Position numbers and translations under genes: made by a program | Source of the DNA: Holothuria scabra | Lineage: Eukaryota > Echinodermata > Holothuroidea > Aspidochirotida > Holothuriidae | Length of the DNA: 64,000 bases | Direction of reading: 5' to 3' | NCBI GenBank assembly: GCA_037179385.1 | Contig: CM074193.1 | Span: 5,663,547-5,727,546, forward strand | Notes under the pieces: model-generated | Told to the model about the DNA's origin: nothing | The model's database searches: none | The model's input: the letters and a program-made list of their open reading frames with translations, nothing else | In this document: positions 47,353 through 61,124 of the stretch, piece after piece | How the letters are laid out: the number at the start of each line of letters is the position of its first letter | How positions within the stretch are numbered: position 1 is the first letter of the stretch

Positions 47353-47469
47353 CCTCCCAACACACCTTACTATGCTGTATTAGTCGATATAAGTTACGAG
47401 TTTTATGAAGATGGTGCTTCTGTCTATGTGGCTCAAGATTCTTTAACAATAGTTACTGCTGACACTATG
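47353..47469 (+). CDS. YccV-domain membrane protein, alternative exon 5a
   Basis: 39 codons with acceptor acatctcag and donor ATG|gtaagt, phase 0 on both sides. It encodes PPNTPYYAVLVDISYEFYED and then GASVYVAQDSLTIVTADTM. This is the YccV segment with consensus xPxYxVLVD...YVAxExL, the strand pair in the middle of the domain. Joined to exon 6 (VNHPQVKEYF) it gives a complete domain. Exon 5b encodes the same segment again with different residues, so the two are best read as mutually exclusive alternatives. Including both would duplicate this segment and break the domain. Confidence 0.85.
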
Positions 47470-48179
47470 GTAAGTGTGTATTGATGAAAAAACAAAACAT
47501 ACTTTATCTCCTTTTCAAAGTTGGAAAGAATGTTATCAATTGGTCTTGGCCAATCTTTACAAAAGAAGGCAGTATATGGAGTCTAAGAAAATTATTATTC
47601 AAAATACACAGTACAAATTTGTCAGTATTTATAAACTGCCATAGCATTGTTAGGGTGGAGATTCCTGAGTTCTAACCTGTAACTTAATCAAACACCCCCC
47701 TAACTAACCCCTTCCCCTATCCCCTCTGTTATTCACTAACAAGGCTCTTGGATAATATTTATCACTAAATGACAGTTTTATAAAACAATGAGATGTGTTT
47801 AAAATTTATCAAAATTAATGGTGGCAGTACTTGTTTATGATGAAGGTTATAAAAGTACCTACATCTTTAAATGACCATTTGGGCATTCAGTCGCAACATG
47901 AAAAGGAGCTGTTATCATTGTTATATCTTTTCTTTTTTGAAAAATATTAACAAGAATTGTGACCCAGGAGAAAATATATTGAAGTGGATAGTCTAATATT
48001 TGTATTAGCATCTTCCTTTATATGTATGTCATTTTGGGATCAAAATGGAAGATCTGTTGTCAGTTTGAAAGAATTCCTGGAATCACATCCTTTTGTTAAT
48101 GTCTTTCTGAACAAAAGAAAAAAGATTTCAAGTGACTTTATTTTTTCTGATGTTGCCACATATTTCTGTTTTAAATCAG

Positions 48180-48290
48180 CATCTAAGGCTTCTACCTAAC
48201 TACTCAGTGTTAGTTGATGTCCGAGACAGAAAAAGACCCCAGATCACCTATGTGGTGGAGGAAAATATAGATATAATTACTGACCATGAG
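48180..48290 (+). CDS. YccV-domain membrane protein, alternative exon 5b
   Basis: 37 codons with acceptor tttaaatcag and donor GAG|gtaatt, phase 0 on both sides. It encodes HLRLLPNYSVLVDVRDRKRP and then QITYVVEENIDIITDHE. Compared with exon 5a, PNYSVLVD aligns with PYYAVLVD and YVVEENIDI with YVAQDSLTI; the loop between differs in length and charge (RDRKRPQI against SYEFYEDGAS). The EEN motif is the more usual form in the family. The exons are 710 bp apart and both are open with good splice sites, so neither looks decayed. Confidence 0.85.
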
Positions 48291-50289
48291 GTAATTAATA
48301 TTATGTAACAATATGACTGCACCATGAGGTATTTACACATGCTGTACTATGCAGAAAAACCATATACTATCAGGTATGGTAGCTAAACAAGGTTATGGAG
48401 CAGAGTGACGTGGCTTACGTACTCGCCGACTATTTTATTTTAAGTGGAACTGTTCTGATATCTGAGTTTTAAAATCCTCTAAAATAAGAATGTTATGATA
48501 TTCTGACTTACATTATCAAAACTATATAGTACTTCTAAAAATGATTGGAAAATGCAACAAGCAACTTGGCAAAAGTAAACACAAACTTTGTATGACCTCC
48601 TTGACATGATTTTCATGATTTTTTAAATTGTGTATATTTATTGAGGAATTTAGGAGGACCCTTGGACCATTGAACCCAATGTGATGAGTGAATCTGTGCT
48701 GGCCTTGCACATTCACCTTGCATACATGTTCCATGTTCTGAGGTGACAGTGTTGGCAAGTATGGGCTTTGATAGCAGACGGCCATATAGTTTGAGTGATA
48801 CCTGTGCTGTCAGTACAGTATACACCAGGCCATATGCTGTTTGGATTACACTTTTAGTATTAGATTGTGTAGTTAGCCAAGATGTCTTCTGTCAGGAACT
48901 TATGTCAACTCTTTACATTCCACTCTTGAAACATCTTAACATCTGTTGTCTTGACACAAATGGAATTTGCAAACAAGTCATTGTTCTGGTATGGTCCAGT
49001 GGCCATGTTGCTCTATGCATATGTGGAGGCAATTATTATGAGAACAGATAAGAATCAGATATTTATGTATACTTATTTCATCTCATAGTATTTGTTTTTT
49101 AGCTTAATTTAATGTCAAGATGTAAAATCATTTTCAGCATGATACCATCAAGCATTCACAAAATGAACTGGTCATGTTAAAACGTCCACATGGATTCATT
49201 TCTTGCCCAATGACACAACTCAGCATGTAAAGCTATAGCAACAATAGGGACTCCTCTGCTTAAAAGTTCAGTTCATATTTTGGAAGTATTTGAAATGTTT
49301 ATATCCTAACCAATCCAGTTGAGGTTGGTCTTAGACTTCCTGAGCTTACTGTATGTAACAGATTTTTAACTGTGCACTGGGACTTCATCTGTTGTGTTAA
49401 CAATAGGACAAAAATTCCTCACTGACCAAGGAATCAGTCTCAAAGTGATAGTTCTTTCTTAACAACAAAGAAGTGGGCAGATAACTGTGATTGTATTTCA
49501 CCTGACCCCCCCTTCATGAGTTCTGGTCAGAGTGTTCTTATTTTAAAGCTGGAAAATTGCTTCGGCAGTTGCATCATATATCGTATATATATACCCTTCA
49601 AAAATAAAAAAAGAAGAAAAACAACCCAAGGGGGGCTCTACCTCCCCTTAGACCCCTCCTGCACACCAGCAAGTTCTGTTCTTTTTTTTTCCAAAAATAA
49701 ATTTGCTAAACCTTTTTCAGTACTGTAGGTATGAAATAGGACAGTATGTTCAGTTTTACATATATCACACACCTCTAGTATTGTCACAGGGTTATATATG
49801 GAACTATAAAAGAATAGCTGAGTGACATGATAGGAAGGAGATCTTATTTGTTGATCAGGAAAATGTTAAATTATGCAAAAATATCTTTCCAAGGCAGATA
49901 GGATGGAGGTAGATATATATATATATGAGATGTGAAGTGAAAGTTACAAAATATAATTCCTTTTTGCACAAATTTTGCATCATGGTAATGAATTGAAACA
50001 GTAATAAATAATGATCTTTGAATTACTATTTATTAGACAACCATTATATTATTAAGTAATTGAAATTATTTTGTGTATTCCTTAGGACTGTGTGTTACGT
50101 CACACCATGCTCTCCAATTAGGGTCTGGTTAGGAAGTTTGCTCTGGACCAAGTCAACAGCTCAGGTTAATTCTACTGGACCCAGTTTGTTGTGTATATCC
50201 CAACTTCCAAGTCCAAGCATAACTTTTAAGTATTCCAAGTAGCATTTTAATCTTGTTCTGATCTTTAATGACTTTCTTCTTCTCTCCAG
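48291..50289 (+). other. Intron 5 of the YccV-domain gene
   Basis: Nothing was recognised besides a polypurine stretch near 49595-49625 and short low-complexity tracts. The open frame at 48743-49051 has no family resemblance. Confidence 0.55.
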
Positions 50290-50388
50290 GTAAACCATCC
50301 TCAAGTCAAGGAATATTTTAACGGCTTTGATGGGGTTCAGTACATCGCTAAGCGTTGGTTAAAAAAGATTTATCCACATGATCAATGA
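50290..50388 (+). CDS. YccV-domain membrane protein, last exon
   Basis: The exon begins after ctctccag in phase 0 and encodes VNHPQVKEYFNGFDGVQYIA and then KRWLKKIYPHDQ, followed by TGA at 50386-50388. The pattern xHPxVxxYFxxFDGxxYIxxxxLxxxYPxD is the C-terminal part of the animal YccV domain, so the protein ends right after it. Either exon 5a or 5b joins to it without a frame change. Confidence 0.92.
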   Translation, partial: VNHPQVKEYFNGFDGVQYIAKRWLKKIYPHDQ

Positions 50389-50685
50389 CATGAAAGTATA
50401 CACAAACTGGGCACCAGTCTCTCAGAGGTTTAAGTATGGAAACATATACTTTGATGTATGAACTGCTAGTGAGTAGATTTTCTGTTATCTGTGGGAAGGT
50501 GGTTGAGTCATATTGTGCAATTAATGTGATTTTCAAGGTCTGATGTTCCATAATAATTGCGAAAGAAATTAAAATTGCATGTGAAGTGTAGGGTTGGACC
50601 CAGAATTACATGATGTTCAAGTTTTGTCAAAGACTAATTCAAAAGTTGTCTCAAGAGTAGAAAGGAAGCCAGAATATATTTAGGA

Positions 50686-50691
50686 AATAAA
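50686..50691 (+). promoter_or_regulatory. Candidate poly(A) signal
   Basis: AATAAA, 298 bases after the stop codon of the YccV-domain gene. An ATTAAA lies earlier, at about 50564. Which one is used cannot be told from sequence. Confidence 0.4.
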
Positions 50692-53600
50692 TTTCAAGGT
50701 AGATGGTGAACATTGGTTACATATAAAGTATTCTGCATCATTTTTGTGTTTTAATTAACTTTGGAAGTAAGCAATATGTAGGGTATGTCTCTTTGAAAAG
50801 GTTAGTTAAGCCTGTAACCAAGGGGAACGGGGGGGGGGAGTCCCATGGAAAATATTTTGCCTGCTAGAAGATATTAGCTGTCTGGCTAAAGGCGTACATT
50901 TAGTGTCTAATGGTGAATTTGTGGAAATTATTTGCCAAAACTGTTCAGTTTCTATAACAAAGTGGTCTCAAATGGATTCATTCAGGAATAATTGCAATGA
51001 TATTTCCTTTTAATATCTATAATATATTCAAGGAAATAATAACATATTCAAGGAAAACTGTAATTGATTATTATCAAAAGAATAATGGTTATTAGTGATT
51101 TCATGAATTCCAGCAAAGTATTTTGTCTATTTTGAGTGTAAAACCAAGAATTACTTCAGTCAAACAATTCATCTTCTGATTGGAATGAGAACGAGTTATC
51201 ATGAATAAGTGAATTGCCTTTAATATACTATGAGACTTCAAGACAAATTTCTGAGAAGCAAAGACTTGTCACTTGGGTTTTGATACTCCTCAATGGTTTA
51301 TACACTGACTGATCAACGTAATGGAAATTTGAAATGAGGGCTAGTAACCTTAATTTTCAATTGCAAATAGCTGAAGAGTAAAGAGTATGTTTAGAATTTC
51401 CTCATCTAATATGCAGTATAATGAGCAATTTGTTTGCATTGCTGCCATTATTCTCAGCTGGTATAAAACTTAAATCCTGAATGAGAGGCAAGTTTGGTGC
51501 ACATAAATGTATCTGTGCATATACACCAAACATTAATACTAGTCATGTCTGATTGTCAGTTTTTGGTTATTTGTTTTCATAATTTTTTATGGTGCATTTT
51601 TCTGTTTGACATATTGATAATTTGTCATGGGTTCAATCTCCAACTTAACCTCCTTTCCCCTGTCCCCACTACTCCACTCTCTTCCCAAAATGTGGCAATA
51701 TCACTGAATTATAAACTGCGTATGCAGTATCTGCCTTGCTTAACTTTAAAATATGCAAAACATGTTTGTCTGAATCATCAAGAAGTTGAAGCAAATGGAA
51801 GAAGTGGTGCAGTCTAATGAACAAAAGAAAAATGGGATGATTGCTAACATCATAAAAATAAGAGCAATATGTTATATTTGTAGTTATATTTAAAATGTAA
51901 AGGCAATATATGTTTTAAATTTTGTATCAATCATTCCGTATCAGTAATACTTCCAGTTTTCTTGCACTCTGTTCTGGATAATGAATTACTTGCTCAAAAA
52001 TTGAAAATCCAAGTGAATGTCTTCCTGTGTTTAGTTTATCTGTGGTATGTTTCCTATCAAATTTAAGGTAATTTTTTAACAAATTTACATTGATTCACAA
52101 AGTTTTTAATTCATACTCGGGAAGGTTTTTGCAGATGCTTATCTTGCAATTTGAAACTGTAGTGTAAGTAACATGTTAGTCTTATGGAATTTGAAAGCCT
52201 CACATGATTTTTTTTAATTTTGGGATAGGGAAAAGGCAAGGGGGATGGATAAACAGTGGGTGAGTTTGATAAAATTGAGAGATTTGGATAAATCTAACTT
52301 GTGGATAAAAGGTAAAGGAGGGTGGATAAGAACTGAACATTGCTTCACGTGTGAATCTTACTCTTGAATTAGTTCTGTTATTATTAATGGTTTGGACTGT
52401 GACTATGCAGCAATTAATCACAAAATGGCCACACGATCATGGAAAAAGCTGTGCTGATGTTTCAGTGAAAGGGTGGCTCTTTCTTTCTAAAACACACTCC
52501 ATTATTTGCAAATTTCACCAATTTTCATCATCTTACCTTCTAACAAAGTTTTTTTGATTTTTTGTTTCTTTCATTCTTGCCATCTGTAAATCTTTGTGTG
52601 GGAACTTGCCACATACATTAGGGTCTATACAATTTTAGATTCTATAAAATGGTTTGCCCAATTCATAGGCCTGTGGCACTCCTGCACTTTGCTTTATGGT
52701 GATGATCTTGATTTCTCACTTATTGCAAATCATGCATTACAAGAAATGCCCATTAGCAGGATTTAGAAAAAGTCCAACCACAAGTTATCCTGTAAACTCT
52801 CTGCAGCTCACTTTCCTGGCAGGGAAGAACATTTTCTTGACTTCTGCAAACTTGTATGTTGAAAGCCACCCATACATGGCACACTTAAAAGGTCTGCTGG
52901 TCCAAGAGGAGGCCCTCCCCTAACAAATCAATAAGGTGGCATGATCCTCTTACCCCAGTTATCATTGGCAGATTGGATAAGGGTAGGTAATGGGGAATAC
53001 CTGTCTTGTGCATTAACAACCTTATAAATGGTGGCTGATAAATAGATTTCAATGCAAAAAAAACCAACAACAAATTAGAGGTACACTAAATGAAGGGCAT
53101 GAGAAAGGGGAAATGTCTTGCACATACTTGAAGATGATGGTAGTATCTTGAAAAAATCATTTTTACTAATGAGGTAGGTATCTATTACACAGAAATTTTA
53201 AAAGACTCAGTAACCCATCTTGGAAATGATAGTTTGTGATCATGTTCCTAGGCTGTGGCACAAAATGACTTCATTAACATGACTCAGATTTTTCAATATA
53301 TGATGATGTATCTGTTTACAGCATTGGTTGCTATTGGCCTGTTGGAAATGACTATGAAAATAAGATGGAAGTGGGTAAAGTTCAGCTGAAGATGTTGAGA
53401 AGAGAGTGGATGGTCTATTAAAGTAAATCCATAACTGTAAGGGTGCAAATGAAAAGATAAGACTTGAATGTTATGAAATCAAAACAAACAGTCACAATGA
53501 AAAAGTTTGACAACTCATACAAAGTTTGGTGACTGTATTCAAAACTGTAAAAATAACACCAATAAATATGAAATACTTCAATAATTAGAAAAAAATAATT

Positions 53601-54495
53601 ATTAAATATTCTCTTTTATTAAGCACTTGGTGATAGGGTTTTATCTTTAGCATGGTTTAGATTGTTTTATTTTCATGTAAATAAATAGAAAACAATTTAA
53701 AATAAAAATTGTCTCTTTTTATTTTTGTTTTAAATAAAACTATACTATGAGAGCAGACTTTGTTAAATGATTTATACAACTGTTGGGCTGAGTGAAATTA
53801 TGGTGCAACTTATTCAGTACCTGCTACCATAGTTGTAATGAGTCCTGTGCATCTTTTAATGTGACTCCAGTTGAGTCTGTGACATGAGTCACACTATTTT
53901 TACAATTAGGAAAAAAATGATACAAATCTTCTTCTCATTTTAGTTCTTAACATTTATGAATCAAGTCATGACTCCTTCCTTATATCTATGTCTCCTATTA
54001 CACAAAAGGAGTAACAAAGTGAGTTCAATAATTTGAAAACAATTATGTCAAAGATAATTTTCAGACCACATGATCATTGGATTTTAATCAAAAGCTCAAC
54101 AAATATTTGGAATGGTCAGGATTGATATTGCAAGTTGTGTGATACATACAGGACCTACAGCAAATTTCATCAGCTTTGAATATCAAGTGCTTAGATATCA
54201 GACATCTGCATCATTAGGCCAGATATATGAAATCCACATTCCTTCTATCCAAGTCTGAGAATAAGAGCTCCATACAAAATGTAAAAGTCAAAATGGTTTG
54301 TCAGACAGACTTCAGAGGCTAGAAAATTGAAGTACTGTACCTTTAAATACAATTCAAAATATGCCAACTATATTCCTGTAACAATTTTGATTGGGCAATG
54401 TTGAATCTTCAAATGTTGTATCTCCCCATTTTTTGTGAAATTGAGGAGTACTACATCAGGCACTTGGTTAAATACTGTACGAATTTTCACCCAAC
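50692..54495. other. Convergent intergenic region
   Basis: The space between the 3' ends of the YccV-domain gene and NSUN4. AT-rich, with no coding region, repeat boundary or RNA gene that I can support. Short open frames are scattered and unrecognisable. Confidence 0.5.
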
Positions 54496-54794
54496 TTAAA
54501 AGGCCTAATCGTCTCATCCTCAACAGTTTTAATCCTCCTTATTTACCAAAGCCACTCCCACAACTGTCTAAAGTTGTTCCTCATCCACACACAAACCTCA
54601 GTTTATTGATTCAAAGTGAGTGTTTCAAGACCTAATGTGTGATCAAAACACTCTCTTTACAGTACATGCTGTGCAATAGCTACAGTACTCTGGATCTTTT
54701 GAACTTGCTCTCAATCAAAGAGCTGTGCCAATAGAGAATTTCTGTGGACTACAATGACAAATTGTAGTTTGGGGTGAGAGAACTAGCCTTTTAA
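54496..54794 (+). mobile_element. TTAA-type MITE, copy C
   Basis: 299 bp with TTAA at both edges (54496-54499 and 54791-54794). The ends are inverted repeats: left 'ttaaaaggcctaatcgtctca', right reverse complement 'ttaaaaggctagttctctca'. Interior blocks match copies A, B and D ('cacaactgtctaaagttg', 'agtttattgattca', 'aacactctctttacagtac', 'gagctgtgccaat'). It lies just beyond the NSUN4 stop codon. Confidence 0.85.
54602..54607 (-). promoter_or_regulatory. Candidate NSUN4 poly(A) signal inside a MITE
   Basis: On the minus strand this is AATAAA, about 340 bases past the NSUN4 stop and the first one I see downstream. It lies inside MITE copy C. The other copies carry the same TTTATTG word, so the signal would have come with the transposon. 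Confidence 0.35.
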
Positions 54795-54947
54795 GAAATT
54801 TTTGGATCAATCAGAACGGCTGACTATTATAGGGTCTCAAAGATATCACATGAGGTATTCAAAATTAGATGCAAAATTTTGATAAACCCAGCAAGTCTTT
54901 GAAGTTAGGATCCATTCACTGCACCTAGCCTTTCATATGGTGAAACA

Positions 54948-55224
54948 TCAGGCTTTTTTGTGCAACCTGGCAAAGTACATGGGTCCAAAATTTGCTATTA
55001 AGTCTGGAATCACAAGTTGTCCATATTTTGCAATATCACTGAATTTAAATACAGAGCTAGTGCAAGCAGCCAAGGGGGACAAGTCAACAACCTGGATTTG
55101 TAGATCAAACTCATCTTGGCATTTTGTAATAGCTCCTTGGATGACACCATCATTTTGAAGGGTAGATAAGCTGCATGTAGAATACACAACATCACCACCA
55201 GGCTTGACAGACAGCAATGCAGAG
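54948..55224 (-). CDS. NSUN4: NSUN4, last exon
   Basis: The C-terminal exon encodes LSVKPGGDVVYSTCSLSTLQ, then GAITKC and LVIPDLIANFGPMYFARLHKKA before TGA. TCSL is methyltransferase motif VI with the cysteine that attacks C6 of the target cytosine. The ending VIPDLIANFGPMYF is nearly identical to vertebrate NSUN4 (VIPNLMANFGPMYF) and separates it from other NSUN proteins. The acceptor is cattccag; the exon is entered in phase 2 and joins exon 3 as ELLCSALLSVKPGG. NSUN4 methylates 12S-type mitochondrial rRNA and acts with MTERF4 in mitoribosome assembly. Confidence 0.96.
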
Positions 55225-56770
<1,546 letters not shown>

Positions 56771-57763
56771 CTACTGACATCAATTTGTACTAAAGGCATA
56801 TTCTGGTGGTTGTTGTTCACCTGGGTCTTGTAAGAAAAAAAAAAATATTCTACACTATTTACTTCAAACCCTGTCTTAAAACCCTTTACTCTCAAGATAT
56901 CTCACTTTAAAGATTGGTTGTTTTGTTGAAAATACCTCTGCTTTTCAACAAAGCCAAAGAAAGTTATGTAATGTGGACACATTGCCTCATATTTCTTTTG
57001 TTTTTCTTTATAATTGAACATCCTGTTTGATCTTGAAATTTGATACAATTGGAACGTTTGAACATCTTTTCTTGCAGATCAAGCATTACCATTAACCATA
57101 CCTAGGGAACAACCAACAATATTGCTTAATATTGCCTGCAGTGGCATCAAAATAATAAATAAATTGAATGCAATGTCAAATTAAAGTGCTGCAATGGCAT
57201 CACAGATTTCCCGTGATGCACTAAATCCCAAGAAAAATTTGCACTACAGTACTTTAATTTAAAAGTTTATATATTTTTCCAACACGATATGCTATTGAAA
57301 TACAATTTTCACCACCTGAAGGAAAAAATTTTTCTTCATATTTTGAAATTAATGAAATTTGTCTCCAGAATATGCATTAACTGCAATATCCTGAGGTGGA
57401 ATGTGTAGGTACACTGTAGATACCATATCTGCCCTGATTAATATCAACTTGGAACCTTGGAGCCATAAACCTCCCAAATGTCACTGACTATACCAAGAAA
57501 TATTTTTCCAAAACACCCCTGCATATTTTCATTCAATCAAAGTTAATCATGATCAAACATAGATACTGTTAGATATAAAATATTGCCCACTTCGGACATT
57601 ATATTCTGTTTTCCCCAGCTTCTTCAGCACTGATTCAAGGTCCATTATTACAGAAGCATTAATTTCTATGTTTCAAATTAGCAGCTTTGATTCAGCAATT
57701 GACTCTGTTTTGGATTCAGACCACAATTTTGCACCTGTGTGTGTATTTTTGTATACATGTATG

Positions 57764-60418
57764 CAGGGGCGTAGCCAGGATTTTCTTGTGGGGGGGGCAA
57801 AGTCGACTCATCGTCCCCAATCTTGACCGACAGGACTATCTAAGCAGAGCGCCACCATCGGTTGGCGCGGAGCGTACAAGAAAATTTTTGGTTTTAGAAA
57901 CCCCTCAAATGGCAGGAAACGGCACTTCCCGCTGCATGTTCCCAACCTGGAAATGGATCTCATTTCTGAAATTTCTCAGTTACTGCAAAAAAAAAAACCA
58001 ATCTATAAAAAATTTCAATACATGTTTCTAAGCGGAGCTCTACCATCGATTGGTGCGGAGCGAACCAGGAAATTTTTGGTTTTACAAACCCCTCAGATGG
58101 CCGGAAACGGCACTTCCCGAGAGTTCAGAGCAAGAATATGTTCAGCCCAACTTTGAAATCCTCCCCGCTTCTTAATTGGAGCACTTGACAAATATTGAGG
58201 GGCTGCACATACCTTTAGCCCCCACTTTTTCATTTTTCATCGCCACCACTGGGGTGCGGCATTTTCTTGAGGGAGCGAAGCACCCAAGTGAGGAGCCCAG
58301 CATCCGAACGGGGAGAGGGTGTGGTTCTCCCACTCCTACCTCAAGGAGATGTTGCAATTTTACATCAAAATTGAGCGATCTGGTGAACACCTTAGCTGGA
58401 ATTTTTGGACATTTTCAATCTTGTATCAATGTTTTCCTTATTCCCTCGAGAGTTAGTGTGTGCCTGTAAGAGGGTTACTGTTCGAGTCAATGGGGCCCTA
58501 GGAAATTGTGTTGCACTGAAACAAAACAGCTACTCATAAGACTTACATTGGCTAAACCAGCAGAATTGACATTTTACCTTGAAAAACGCCAAAAATCCAT
58601 TTAAATAAAAAAAAAATAAAAAATAGATCTGGGCGGGAGTAAGTGCGAACCCTCTGGCTACGGGCCTGTCTTCCTGGGTGTCCCCCTCCCCTTTTGGAAT
58701 TTTTTGCTCTCTCAAAGAGCTTAGATGCAACATGGTGCTATATTTTGTTCTTTTTATACTAGATTCTAGCGTTCTCCACAGGGGGGTTTTAGAGGGGCGA
58801 CACGCCCTCCTGGTGAAATTGGCCGCCCCTCCAAAATAGTTGCCGCTCGAAAATCCAGCTTCCATCTTTAGTTCATTGCTTCATTACACATATACAAGTC
58901 ATAACTGGAAAATGTGTCTTCCCTCCAGGCTTGGCGCCAGGATTTGCCCGACGAAGGGCCACTCTCCGAACGGGGGAGGGGTAGGGTGGGTAGCGACCCC
59001 AAACCCCGACAGCCAGGATGCCGTCGATGAGTTGGTGAGGGAGATTTGAAGAAAACCTGTGCACTATACCTGCCATTCCCAGTCATATACGACATAAAAT
59101 TTGTACATGCTAGAGGAAGATATTTCCGCACTGATTTAACCGTGGAAAAGCAGGTGAAATTTTTGGGGGTTAGCCTACACTAAAAAGAATCTGTACTTAT
59201 TTAAAGCTTATATAGATCAATTGTCACGGCCTTTTGGCCCTATCGGGCACAACTTATATTGTACTTCCCTTTTCGAGTCCGTACCGCACGACTGACACAA
59301 GAGATCACACCTCCCTGGTTTAGCGAAACGAGATGAAATTCCCGACATGTTCATTAATCCATTTATTCTACATATTAATTTACTTGAAAAAATGGGAAGG
59401 GTTTGTAGTTTATTAGCTCTAGGTAACGGAACTGAGGGAGAGTGTGAAAAGCATTCTGAACATTTTGGATTTTATCGCAGAAATAACTCTTTTGAAAGCC
59501 AAAATAATTAAACCGACCATGGGAAGGCGACAAATTATTCCCGACAGGGGGAGGGCCATGTCAGCGACCACAAGTTCCAACGGCCCCTATGTCGAGGTGG
59601 TGGTGAGAAGGGGATATGAAGAAGCCTAACTATCCCATGTTATTGCACCCCTTGGCACATTTTGCACAATATCACTTAATATTTTAAAAGCCGAGTTGCG
59701 CAGTGATAGTGTTCTGTTGAGTCTGAATCGTGAAATTGCAAAGCGCGCGAAGCACGCGAAAAATTTTTGGTAGACTTACAAAAACAACATAGCCTATGTA
59801 ATCATTAAAAACAAAAAGAAAAAAAAAGTAGAAACTGTGGGGGTTGTAGACCGTATCGGGGATAACATACATTGCGTCGAAAACACCTGGAATACCCGAT
59901 ACAATAACCAAACTATGCTCCGTCTGTCCGTGAGTCGCTCACCAACTGACCTATCGCATGACACACACAAGAGAACAGCAACTAGGCTTTGTGAAATGGG
60001 ATGAAATTTAAGACCTCTAAATAACCTGTGTACTCTGTCTCCCTGTTTCTTGGTAAGGTTGACAGGACTTACACTCTCTAGATATGTGGAATGGAAGTAT
60101 TAAAAAAAACTGGAGTGAATCTACAGCGCGCGTAGCGCGCCGAAAATTTGGGGTTCCTATTAGGGAAATTGTCCCTTAAGAGCAAAGAACAGGTAAACCA
60201 TCGGGGACACTAGCCGCTGTCGGGGACTGCATTCTTTATCGTAACGACTAAGAGCCCCCCTCCTCGGAAAACTGTAAAAAATGCCCCGATTCCCTCCCTC
60301 CTCTTGCCGTTTTTCTTCTTTTTTTTTTTTTGATCTCCTTCATTTTTTCAACATCTCCTATCGCGTCCCCAAAATTTCTGTGGGGGGGCACTCTGCCCCC
60401 CTGCTGGCTATGCTAGTG
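57764..60418. mobile_element. Composite hAT-type element, ~2.65 kb
   Basis: The left end 'caggggcgtagccaggatt' is followed by a G-run; the right end has a C-run and then 'ctggctatgctagtg'. Flanks are CATGTATG (57756-57763) and CATATATG (60419-60426), an 8-bp duplication with one difference. The interior contains minisatellite units, further transposon-type termini (about 58243, 58927, 59511) and 'cgcgcgtagcgcgc'-type palindromes, so it is an accretion of nested pieces with no coding capacity. The assignment is less certain than for 42319-43868 because the ends are diverged. Confidence 0.6.
57839..58120 (+). repeat. ~189-bp minisatellite units inside the second hAT element
   Basis: Two units begin at 57839 and 58028 with 'tctaagcggagc'-like sequence, followed by 'catcggttggcgcggagcg', 'aaatttttggtttta' and 'acccctcagatggccggaaa'. 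They are closely related to the units at 18023 and 42898. Overlapping open frames here simply follow the repeat. Confidence 0.75.
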
Positions 60419-60610
60419 CATATATGTTTACATCCAACTACAAAGACTCAATACCAAGATTCATTTCACCTTTACTGCACATGTTATTTTAAAATGGTGA
60501 GGGGTGAGCAGCTCTTTGGGGAAGGAGTTAAAAGGGGGTTGGATACAACTGAGACATGCATATTGAAAACTTTCTCCCTGCAAATAAATGGAACAATCCC
60601 TGGCAATTAA

Positions 60611-60916
60611 CATCAAAGGGCCAAACCTCTCACCCCAAACGACAATTTGGTTACCTGGATACTGAAATTCTCAATTGGCTCAGCTCTTTGGTTGACAGCT
60701 AATTCAAACAATGCAGAGTGCCAAAGCTTATATTACACAGCATGAATGGTGCGGAGAGTGTTTTGATTATATAAATTGAGTTTTTCTATACTCACCCTGA
60801 AGCAATAAACTGAGATTGTGTCTGGATGAGGACGAATTTCAGACAATTGTAGGAGGGGCTTCAGTAAGAAGGTTAGGAGAATTGGTAATGTTTGGGTGAG
60901 AGAACTGAGCCTTTAG
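60611..60916 (-). mobile_element. TTAA-type MITE, copy D (inverted)
   Basis: About 305 bp in reverse orientation to the other copies: 'ctctcaccccaaac' on the left, 'gtttgggtgagagaactgagc' on the right. Internal blocks 'caataaactgagattgtgtc' and 'cagacaattgtaggaggggc' are reverse complements of those in copies A and C. A TTAA stands four bases before the left end; the right edge reads CTTTAG, so the target site has diverged. Confidence 0.75.
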
Positions 60917-61124
60917 GAAATGACTGGTCTTTCAAAAGCATGGAAAAGAATAACAGTAATACAAAAGACCTAAATGCATATGATGTCGCAATGGAAAGGT
61001 ATGCCCGCTTTGTAGGAATAACTAACCAACATCAACAATTAAATGCTCACAACTGATTAGTCAACCAATCAGATTCACAAATGTTTTCTACAAACATGGG
61101 GCATGGGGCATTTTCCCCCCACTT

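Noticed and set aside
47353..48290. Exons 5a and 5b both included in one transcript
   Set aside because: The phases allow it, but it would place two copies of the same strand pair in one small domain. Kept only as the alternative to test.
57687..58156. Two overlapping open frames repeating 'AERTRKFLVL.TPQMAGNGTSR'
   Set aside because: The protein repeat only mirrors the minisatellite units at 57839-58120. The corresponding units at 18 kb and 43 kb do not keep this frame.
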